In this document: piece by piece, positions 1 through 6,304 of the stretch
How the letters are laid out: each line of letters starts with the position of its first letter
Numbering within the stretch: the stretch's first letter is position 1
Origin: Desulfamplus sp.
GTDB taxonomy: Bacteria > Desulfobacterota > Desulfobacteria > Desulfobacterales > Desulfobacteraceae
Assembly (NCBI GenBank): GCA_015232455.1
Contig: JADFZQ010000016.1
Location: forward strand, 1 to 64,000
Reading direction: 5' to 3'
DNA length: 64,000 nt
Made by a program: the position numbers and the translations under genes
Notes under the pieces: generated by a model
The model's input: the letters and a program-made list of their open reading frames with translations, nothing else
Databases searched by the model: none
What the model was told of the DNA's origin: nothing

Positions 1-1
1 T

Positions 2-100
2 CTGGAATACAAAGTGCGTCCTCAACCATGGGTTTTCAAGGGAAGAGGACGAAGAAGTAAAAAAACACTTGAACGCATCAAAAAATGGGCAACTTTTTAA
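2..100 (+). pseudogene. 3' end of a probable transposase gene (cut by window edge)
   Basis: An open frame enters from the left edge and stops at TAA 98-100. The visible 32 residues are strongly basic and aromatic (VRPQPWVFKG, then GRGRRSKKTLERIKKW), which resembles the C-terminal tail of an insertion-sequence transposase. I cannot name the IS family from so short a piece. The setting supports a mobile element: a gene fragment lies just downstream in the opposite orientation, and a 16-bp sequence at 161-176 recurs at 60490-60505. Whether the gene is intact cannot be told, because its start lies outside the window. Confidence 0.4.
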
Positions 101-163
101 ACCACGGTTGAGTGAGGTGCTACCCACATTAACAAATCAAAGCAAAAATGAGAATATAAAAAC

Positions 164-250
164 TCAATTTATGACCGCTTGCATTATAGCAGCTTCTTTC
201 TGTCCACTTTCTTTTATTACCTCATGAACAATTATGTTTTTAATTTCCAT
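164..250 (-). pseudogene. Severed 5' end of a nucleoid-associated protein (NdpA/YejK)-like gene
   Basis: An ATG at 250 is preceded by a good ribosome-binding site (GGGAG, 6 nt upstream). It opens a 28-codon frame beginning MEIKNIIVHEVIKE, which resembles the start of 37-kDa nucleoid-associated proteins. The frame stops almost at once, at 164-166. The last codons fall in the sequence GGTCATAAATTGAGTT (reverse complement of 161-176), which also occurs near 60.5 kb. The simplest reading is that a mobile element inserted after about 25 codons and removed the rest. The family assignment rests on 14-16 residues, so it is tentative. Confidence 0.4.
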
Positions 251-410
251 TATCACTCCCTGTGCATTATTCTTTCCTATTAGAAATAGAGGCATTCAAC
301 GATTTAATGATAGCGATATTAAATCTATTTCTCATACAGGTCAACCACCCCCACTCCTTTTTTACTTGGGGGAATATTTTATTGACACATAATTGCTATA
401 TCTTCCCCTT

Positions 411-456
411 AAATTTCTGAGATTAGGTGTCCACAAATTTATATGATTAGGTGTCC
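411..456 (+). repeat. Direct repeat pair, unit GATTAGGTGTCC (copies 1 and 2)
   Basis: GATTAGGTGTCC occurs exactly at 421-432 and 445-456, each preceded by an AAATTT-containing spacer, giving units of about 22-24 bp. A second, more diverged pair lies at 570-613. Repeated subterminal sites in direct orientation are typical of the ends of some insertion sequences (IS21-like elements are one example), and a transposase tail lies 320 bp away. No transposase is present between the two pairs. Confidence 0.6.
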
Positions 457-569
457 CTGATGTAATCATTGCTACATTTAGGGTTAGATTTGAAAATTTG
501 ATGAAGTGTCTTATATAGATTATTTTAATATTTGTAGTATGCTAATTCTGACATTTTTGAGAAAAAAAC

Positions 570-613
570 GAATTTACACGATTAGATGTCCAAATTTATG
601 AGATAAGGTGTCT
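570..613 (+). repeat. Direct repeat pair, unit GATTAGGTGTCC (diverged copies 3 and 4)
   Basis: GATTAGATGTCC (580-591) and GATAAGGTGTCT (602-613) have the same spacing and the same AAATTTATGA spacer as the pair at 411-456, in the same orientation. Together they look like a duplicated terminal or regulator-binding module. The DNA between the pairs (457-569) has no convincing gene. Confidence 0.5.
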
Positions 614-696
614 CCGTACACTTGCTGGGAATGGCAATTGGGCAGGAATTAAAACAAAATTCACCATGAGCTTTTACTACAATTTTACTACAGTGA

Positions 697-732
697 ATAA
701 AAAAGGGGTTATGATTTTACTCATAACCCCTT
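697..732 (-). terminator. Rho-independent terminator of tRNA-Arg
   Basis: The arms AAGGGGTTATGA (703-714) and TCATAACCCCTT (721-732) are perfect complements with a 6-nt loop. On the minus strand they are followed by a run of six T residues. The hairpin sits 10 bp past the CCA end of tRNA-Arg. Confidence 0.85.
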
Positions 733-741
733 GATTTTATA

Positions 742-818
742 TGGTACGCCCGAGACGATTCGAACGTCCGACCATCTGATTCGTAGTCAGGTACTCTATC
801 CAGCTGAGCTACGGGCGC
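742..818 (-). tRNA. tRNA-Arg (anticodon ACG)
   Basis: On the minus strand the sequence folds as a full cloverleaf beginning GCGCCCGTAGCTCAG, with anticodon loop CTACGAA (anticodon ACG), T-arm GTTCGAATC and acceptor GCGCCCG/CGGGCGT. CCA is encoded (742-744). The acceptor stem closes with a G-T pair. It has its own promoter and terminator. tRNA 3' ends are common integration sites, but no integrase or duplicated tRNA end is visible here. Confidence 0.95.
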
Positions 819-830
819 AAAATTTATTCT

Positions 831-859
831 TTTATATATTCTGCTAAACAAAATGTCAA
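831..859 (-). promoter_or_regulatory. Sigma-70 promoter of tRNA-Arg
   Basis: On the minus strand, TTGACA (854-859) and TATAAA (831-836) are separated by exactly 17 bp. The -10 box ends 13 bp before the tRNA 5' end, so the leader is very short. Confidence 0.85.
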
Positions 860-945
860 CGGAATTTAAAAGCAATGAACAAGTCGCTCTTATTAAATTT
901 TACAGTCTGATAGATTTTCACTCCATTTTTTCATAAAATTCTACC

Positions 946-2181
946 TTATCTCTTTTCAGTAAGTGTTATTTTAACTGGAACACCTACAAGCTCTTCTAAT
1001 TTTTCAGATGTATTTATCATAAGTTTTTCTAAATTTTTTATCTCATCAGAAAATAGAGAATCATCAATAACAAGGGCAATTGCCAGTATCTCGGTACCGC
1101 CATATCTAATTTTTTCTAAGACACATTTTGGCTCATTTACCCCAAGTGCATGGTTAAGATAAATTTTGACCTGCTCTGGCGATATTTTAACACCTGATAT
1201 TATCATCATGTTATCAACTCGCTCTTTTAGCCACTCCATAGATGTAAGAGCAGAGCCACATTGACACGGCTGATTTATAAATCTTGCCATATCGCCTGTA
1301 CGGAATCGTATCAGAGGAAAAGCCCTTGCTGATAGGGTTGTTAAAACTAATTCACCAGCCTGACCCGAAACCACAGCCTCTCTTGTAACTGGATCAATTA
1401 TCTCTGCTAAAATATGGTCATCGTTTATGTGCATACCAAAGTGGTGCAGACACTCAAATGCAATTGCAGGTCCTGGAATTTCACTTAATCCATAATTTAG
1501 CCAAACATCAACATGAAGATGCTCTTCAAGGTTTTGAATCTGCTCTCTTCCTACTGGTTCACCTACAAGAACTATTCTCTTTAGATTAAACTCATTTGGG
1601 TTGCGTTCGCTCTCAAACATATACTCCATAAGCTGCTCGGCAAATGCCAATGTCGTAACCAGCGTTGTAGTTTTGTAGTCTCGAAGCACCATAAGAGTCT
1701 TTGCAAGGGAGAGAGGAGAGTTTGGAATTACACTTGCCCCAATGTTTTCAGCACCATCTTTATAATCACGCCCCCAATTGGCAAGCCCGGGTGGCAGATT
1801 TATCTGGAGAATATCCATTGATGTTACTCCAGATGCTTCAAGGCTTCGGGAAACCAATTTTTGCCAAATCATAAGATCAGCCTTTGTGTAGCCGCTAATT
1901 GATGGGTTTGTGCCTGTTCCAGAAGCTGTATGAATCCTTACAATATCTCGTAAAGGCACAGCAAAAAGTCCGTAGGGATAGTGTATTCCAAGATGAGAGC
2001 GATCCATAAAAGGGAGCTTTTCTATATCTTGCAAAGATAAGATATTTTCAGGTAACAAAGAGCTTTCAATAAACCTATTACGGTGAAAAGGGACGTTTTT
2101 GTATGCACGGTTCAGAGTGGTCTGGAGACGTTCAAGTTTAAGTTGATTTTTATCTTCAATAGTTAAATTTAATGGTTGCAT
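946..2181 (-). CDS. Phenylacetate-CoA ligase (PaaK) family adenylate-forming enzyme
   Basis: This 411-residue protein has the length and motif order of the PaaK branch of acyl-CoA ligases, which activate an aromatic or other carboxylic acid to an acyl-AMP and then a CoA thioester. The P-loop-like motif reads TASGTGTNP (85-93), where the family usually has SSGTTGKP-type sequences. YGLSE (230-234), FRTGD (293-297) and the C-terminal RVDNMMIISG hinge region are conserved. A good Shine-Dalgarno (AGGAG) precedes the ATG. It lies downstream of livF and livG, a common pairing in anaerobic aromatic or branched-chain acid metabolism. The altered P-loop leaves the exact substrate open. Confidence 0.85.
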   Translation of the reverse strand: MQPLNLTIEDKNQLKLERLQTTLNRAYKNVPFHRNRFIESSLLPENILSLQDIEKLPFMDRSHLGIHYPYGLFAVPLRDIVRIHTASGTGTNPSISGYTKADLMIWQKLVSRSLEASGVTSMDILQINLPPGLANWGRDYKDGAENIGASVIPNSPLSLAKTLMVLRDYKTTTLVTTLAFAEQLMEYMFESERNPNEFNLKRIVLVGEPVGREQIQNLEEHLHVDVWLNYGLSEIPGPAIAFECLHHFGMHINDDHILAEIIDPVTREAVVSGQAGELVLTTLSARAFPLIRFRTGDMARFINQPCQCGSALTSMEWLKERVDNMMIISGVKISPEQVKIYLNHALGVNEPKCVLEKIRYGGTEILAIALVIDDSLFSDEIKNLEKLMINTSEKLEELVGVPVKITLTEKR

Positions 2182-2228
2182 CTTTTTCTCCTGCTCTTTT
2201 TTTGATCACCTCATAGATTTAATCGGCA

Positions 2229-2263
2229 TAGATTTGATAACTTTTCAAAAGTTGTCAAATCTA
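2229..2263. repeat. Dispersed palindrome, copy 1
   Basis: A near-perfect inverted repeat of 35 bp, core GATTTGATAACTTTT with AAAAGTTGTCAAATC, lies between the stop of livF and the start of the ligase gene. It belongs to a five-member family in this window (others at 12841, 45514, 47754 and 54558). The left flank ATCGGCA is shared with the copy at 12841. It lacks a T-run on either strand, so it is not a standard intrinsic terminator. Confidence 0.85.
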
Positions 2264-2279
2264 TCAAAACAGTAATATC

Positions 2280-3023
2280 CTAATCTCTACCATCATAGAA
2301 ATTGCCATAATCTTTGCCAAGATATGCTCTTTTAACATCATCATCAACTAAAAGCTCTTTTGCACTACCTTCAAGAACCATCTTCCCTGTTTCAAGAACA
2401 TAGCCTCTGTCTGAAATTTTTAGAGCTGCCCTTGCGTTTTGCTCAACAAGCAAGATAGTTACCCCTTCATTCCTTAGATTTTGGATAGTGTCAAAGATCA
2501 TCTCAACAATTTTTGGTGCAAGCCCCATTGATGGCTCATCTAATATTAAAAGACGCGGTCTTGACATCAATGCTCTACCAATTGCAAGCATCTGTTGTTC
2601 TCCACCTGAAAGTGTGCCAGCAAGCTGGTTTGCCCTCTCTTTTAATATTGGGAACATATCCATTATCATCTCAAAATCTTGTTCCACCTGCCTTTTAAGA
2701 CCTTTTCGATACATGGTGTAAGCACCCATTTTCAGATTGTCTATAACAGTTAAAGGGGAGAATATCTGTCTGCCTTCAGGTACCATGCTGATACCTTGCC
2801 TAACAACTGCTGGAGGCGACATTCCTTTGAGAGTTTTATCTTGAAAGGTTATTTCACCTTCCCATGTTGTCAGAAGTCCAGATATAGCAAGTAACAAAGT
2901 GCTTTTACCTGAACCGTTTGCACCAATTATTGAGATCAACTCTCCCTGTCTGACCGAAAGGCTCACTCCTTGAACTGCCATGATACTTCCATAACTGCAT
3001 TTTAAATTTTTTACTCTAAGCAT
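2280..3023 (-). CDS. livF: Branched-chain amino acid ABC transporter ATPase LivF
   Basis: This 247-residue ABC ATPase has Walker A GANGSGKST (34-42), signature LSGGEQQ (138-144) and Walker B LLILDEP (158-164). Its length and sequence fit LivF, one of the two ATPases that energise the LivHM permease for branched-chain amino acids or related amides and organic acids. It follows livG by 80 bp on the same strand. The permease genes livH and livM and the binding protein livK are absent from this cluster, so the partners must be encoded elsewhere. Confidence 0.92.
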   Translation of the reverse strand: MLRVKNLKCSYGSIMAVQGVSLSVRQGELISIIGANGSGKSTLLLAISGLLTTWEGEITFQDKTLKGMSPPAVVRQGISMVPEGRQIFSPLTVIDNLKMGAYTMYRKGLKRQVEQDFEMIMDMFPILKERANQLAGTLSGGEQQMLAIGRALMSRPRLLILDEPSMGLAPKIVEMIFDTIQNLRNEGVTILLVEQNARAALKISDRGYVLETGKMVLEGSAKELLVDDDVKRAYLGKDYGNFYDGRD

Positions 3024-3103
3024 AAATATCTTTTATTTACCATAGGTTACTCTTTGATTTATAGGCATAATAAAAAGCAAAAATTTATTCTTTGCTTAAT
3101 GAA

Positions 3104-3922
3104 CTACCCATGCCCTAAATAGGCTTCCATAACAGCTTGATTATTTTGTATTTCTCTTGGAGTCCCTTCAGCAAGTTTTTTCCCTCTATCAAGAACAATA
3201 ATTTTATCTGAAATACCCATGGCAAGGCTCATGTCATGCTCTACAAGCATCATTGTAACCCCTCTTTGTTTAACCTTTTGAATAAGCTCTCCTAACGCTT
3301 CTGTTTCAACCGCATTTAATCCAGCGGCTGGCTCATCAAGTAGGAGCAAAGTCGGCTCTGATGCCAATGCTCTTGCTATTTCTGCCATTTTCTGTCTTCC
3401 AACTGGCAGCTCTCCAGCAGCTCTGTAAGTATATTCTGTGAGTCCGGTAAATTCTAAAAGAGCTTCTGCCTTATCTTTTGCCATTTTTTCTTCACGCAAT
3501 ACCCAAGGCATTTTAGTAATAGCTCCCCAAAATCCACTTTTAGTTCTTACGTGCATCCCAACAAGCACATTGTCAATAAGTGTCATGCTCCCAAAAAGCT
3601 CGACATGCTGAAAAGTTCTGGCAATACCAGCTTTTACCAATTTGTGAACAGGTATATTCTTTGTGTTTTTGCCCATAAAAAGGATTTCGCCATAATCAGG
3701 CGGATATATGCCTGTTATCATATTGAACAGAGTTGTTTTTCCAGCTCCGTTTGGACCTATTAAGCCGCACACAATACCTTTTTCAATTGAAAATGAGATA
3801 TTATCCTGTGCCTTTACGCCTCCAAACATCTTGGTCAATGATGAGACTTTTAATATCTTATGAGGAGATATTACATTGGAAGAGTTGAGTATTGGTTCAT
3901 TCAATTTTGTAGTGTCAGTCAA
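3104..3922 (-). CDS. livG: Branched-chain amino acid ABC transporter ATPase LivG
   Basis: This 272-residue ABC ATPase has Walker A GPNGAGKTT (56-64), the degenerate signature LPVGRQ (172-177) usual for LivG, Walker B LLLLDEP (192-198) and the LivG C-terminal extension. The predicted start is TTG at 3922, supported by AAGGA eight bases upstream; the next in-frame ATG falls inside the nucleotide-binding core. About 22 residues precede the usual family start. It is the first gene of the livG-livF-ligase unit; upstream lies only tRNA-Gln on the other strand. Confidence 0.9.
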   Translation of the reverse strand: MTDTTKLNEPILNSSNVISPHKILKVSSLTKMFGGVKAQDNISFSIEKGIVCGLIGPNGAGKTTLFNMITGIYPPDYGEILFMGKNTKNIPVHKLVKAGIARTFQHVELFGSMTLIDNVLVGMHVRTKSGFWGAITKMPWVLREEKMAKDKAEALLEFTGLTEYTYRAAGELPVGRQKMAEIARALASEPTLLLLDEPAAGLNAVETEALGELIQKVKQRGVTMMLVEHDMSLAMGISDKIIVLDRGKKLAEGTPREIQNNQAVMEAYLGHG

Positions 3923-4112
3923 TATTCTTTTCCTTAACTTACGCCCCTATCCATATCAAATTAACTTTTAAATCATAGAGAGTATATTGTGATCTGCTTC
4001 AATAGAGCATAAAAAACTCTTAAGCTAAAGTCCATACTTTTTAATAAGTTAGGGGATAATTAGAGTATAAATCAGAAAAAATTTATTTTTAAAGATAAAT
4101 AACAATAAAATA

Positions 4113-4141
4113 TTGACTCACATATTAGCGTGATGTATAAA
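4113..4141 (+). promoter_or_regulatory. Sigma-70 promoter of tRNA-Gln
   Basis: TTGACT (4113-4118) and TATAAA (4136-4141) are separated by 17 bp. The tRNA begins 16 bp after the -10 box. Confidence 0.85.
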
Positions 4142-4157
4142 GCACTACACTTTTCAC

Positions 4158-4231
4158 TGGGTGATCGTCCAACGGTAGGACTGCGGACTCTGACTCCGTC
4201 AATCGAGGTTCGAATCCTTGTCACCCAGCCA
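4158..4231 (+). tRNA. tRNA-Gln (anticodon CTG)
   Basis: A complete cloverleaf: acceptor TGGGTGA pairs with TCACCCA, the D-arm is short, the anticodon loop CTCTGAC carries CTG, and the T-loop is GTTCGAATC. GCCA ends the gene. It is preceded by a consensus promoter and followed by a T-rich hairpin. Confidence 0.95.
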
Positions 4232-4240
4232 AATGAAATC

Positions 4241-4275
4241 AAAGGGTTATAGCTTTCGCTATAATCCTTTTTTTA
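4241..4275 (+). terminator. Rho-independent terminator of tRNA-Gln
   Basis: AAAGGGTTATAGC and GCTATAATCCTTT form a hairpin with a TTTC loop and one mismatch, followed by a run of T residues. It begins 10 bp after the tRNA. Confidence 0.85.
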
Positions 4276-4375
4276 TTCCATCGGTATTTCTATTTTATCC
4301 CCTAATATGTTTTAAAGTATGATATCTGGCACTTTTTTATTGCGAAGCTCGGGTTAATACCCCGCCCCTTGGCAG

Positions 4376-4490
4376 GCAGGGCTGTTAAGTGCTATTTTTT
4401 ATAACCAATTGGGTCTAATGAAATCAATTAGTTATTCGTTTAGTTTTTTTTCTAAAACACAGTATTTGGGTTAGAATCTAACAGCCCTGC
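4376..4490. repeat. 115-bp element bounded by 12-bp inverted repeats
   Basis: GCAGGGCTGTTA (4376-4387) and TAACAGCCCTGC (4479-4490) are exact inverted repeats enclosing 91 bp with no gene. The stretch just outside the left arm (GGGTTAATACCCCGCCCC) is much more GC-rich than its surroundings. It sits just past the stop of the sulfurylase/kinase gene. It could be a small non-autonomous element or a long hairpin; no target duplication was evident. Confidence 0.5.
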
Positions 4491-4508
4491 TTCTAAAAGT
4501 TGGAGTCT

Positions 4509-6269
4509 TCATATAAAACCTTTTTGCCCAATATAGAGCAGAATCTCATGTACAGCCTCATCAGGTGTTATATGAGTTGTGTCTATAGTCATTTCACATT
4601 TTTGGGGTATTTCATAAGGATCATCTACGCCTGTAAACCCCTTAATAAGTCCAGCTCGTGCCTTTGCATACATACCCTTGCGATCTCTTTTTTCACACTC
4701 TTCAATTGGAGTTGCAACATGAATCTCAAAAAAGCCACCATATATTTCAATTGCCCTTCTTATCTCTTCTCTTGTGTTTTTATAAGGAGCAATTGGGGCA
4801 CATATTGCAATACCACGGTTTTTGGTTATCTCTGCTGCAACAAAGCCAATACGCCTTACGTTTATATCTCTGTGTTCTTTAGAAAAGTTAAGCTCACTTG
4901 AAAGATTTCTTCTTACAATGTCTCCATCAAGCAAAGTTACGGGTCTTGTTCCTATCTCCATAAATTTTGCATAAAGTATATTGGCAATAGTTGATTTTCC
5001 AGCTCCAGATAGACCTGTAAGGAAAACCGTAAAACCTTGACCAGACGGTGGAGGATACGATCTCTTAAGCTCTTCAACTACCTCTGGAAAGGTTGCCCAT
5101 TCAGGAACATTTTTTCCAGCACGAATTTTTTTGCGTATATCTGTACCAGATAAAAAGAGTGTCTCAATATTTTCTGGAACATCGCCTTCAAATTGGTATT
5201 CATCATCAGAGGGCAAATATACCATTTTTTTAAAGGCAAGCACCTCAACGCCAACCTCTGAAGAGAGTTTAGAGGCAAAAGATGCTGCATCTTCAGAGCT
5301 ATAAAAAGGTATTCCTTTGCTATCTATACCGGGGCTTGAGTGGTTATGACCAATTATAAAATGGGTGCAGCCAAAATTCTTTCCAATAATTATATGGAGT
5401 AGAGCATCTCTTGGACCAGCAAGTCTCATTGCTAATGGAAGGAGATTAAGCATAAAAGAGTCTGGTGGATAATAAGGCTCTACTTTTTTATAGCACTTCA
5501 TTCGAGTAAAATGGTCAAAATCACCGGGTTTTGTCTCACCTGCAACTGGCAAAAGTAGCAAGTTAGCCTGTGCCTGCCTCATTGCTCTTATGGTCATCTC
5601 AAACTGAGGTCTGTGAATAGGATGGCGTGTCAAAAATCCGACAACTTTTTTCCATCCAAGTTTTGAAAATATCTCCCTAACTTCATTTGGAGTTCTTCTA
5701 AGTCGTCTAAAATCAGAGTGTATGGGAAGATTCATGGTCTGAACTTTCCCACCTATGTAATATTTACCTGAGCGGTAGTAAAGATAATTGACCCCAGGAT
5801 GCTCTGTATCTTTAGTGCCATAAAGGGTGATGGCTTCTTTCTCTACGTCAATTAGCCATATATCTTCAACTTGAATAACTCCAAGAATAAACCCCTCTTG
5901 ATCTCTTAACATCAACAGTTGACCGATTTGGCAACTATTAGCTAAAGTTTCTGAGACATCAAGTGTTACTGGAACAGGCCAAAGTTCTCCTGTTGAAAGA
6001 CGCATCTTTTCAAGAACTGTATCGTAATCAGCTTGATTCATAAAACCTTGAAGAGGTGAATAAGCACCGATTGAGAGAAGTTCAAAATCACATAATTGAC
6101 GGGCATTTAGAATAACATCAGGTATTGTAGAAGATAGTTTTTTCAAATGCTCAGAATGCTCATTATCAACAATTAAATTGACAAGCTCGCTATCTCCCAA
6201 ATGAGAAGATGTAATGTTGTAACATATAGATGTTGTCTGAGATTTTGTTGAGTTACCTATTTGAGTCAT
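4509..6269 (-). CDS. ATP sulfurylase-like / APS kinase fusion protein
   Basis: This 586-residue fusion has an ATP-sulfurylase-like part (about 1-390) and an APS kinase (about 410-586). The kinase looks intact: P-loop GLSGAGKST (near 419), DGDIVR, and KGMYAKARAG followed by FTGVDDPYE, except that the usual ISPY reads IAPY. The sulfurylase part is altered where the family contacts sulfate and ATP: QTRNPxHRxH appears as LTRHPIHRPQ (near 214), and GRDHAGPG appears as GHNHSSPG (near 308). The second motif histidine and the Arg-Asp pair are therefore lost. It may make PAPS inefficiently, or the first domain may serve another substrate. It is the last gene of the GntR-LOG-sulfurylase unit, 35 bp behind its neighbour. 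Confidence 0.85.
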   Translation of the reverse strand: MTQIGNSTKSQTTSICYNITSSHLGDSELVNLIVDNEHSEHLKKLSSTIPDVILNARQLCDFELLSIGAYSPLQGFMNQADYDTVLEKMRLSTGELWPVPVTLDVSETLANSCQIGQLLMLRDQEGFILGVIQVEDIWLIDVEKEAITLYGTKDTEHPGVNYLYYRSGKYYIGGKVQTMNLPIHSDFRRLRRTPNEVREIFSKLGWKKVVGFLTRHPIHRPQFEMTIRAMRQAQANLLLLPVAGETKPGDFDHFTRMKCYKKVEPYYPPDSFMLNLLPLAMRLAGPRDALLHIIIGKNFGCTHFIIGHNHSSPGIDSKGIPFYSSEDAASFASKLSSEVGVEVLAFKKMVYLPSDDEYQFEGDVPENIETLFLSGTDIRKKIRAGKNVPEWATFPEVVEELKRSYPPPSGQGFTVFLTGLSGAGKSTIANILYAKFMEIGTRPVTLLDGDIVRRNLSSELNFSKEHRDINVRRIGFVAAEITKNRGIAICAPIAPYKNTREEIRRAIEIYGGFFEIHVATPIEECEKRDRKGMYAKARAGLIKGFTGVDDPYEIPQKCEMTIDTTHITPDEAVHEILLYIGQKGFI

Positions 6270-6304
6270 TTTTCTATTTTACCCCTGCATAACTTACTTT
6301 TTTA

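Noticed and set aside
742-818. tRNA-Arg as an integrated-element attachment site
   Set aside because: No integrase gene and no duplicated tRNA 3' end were found in the window, despite nearby IS-like repeats.
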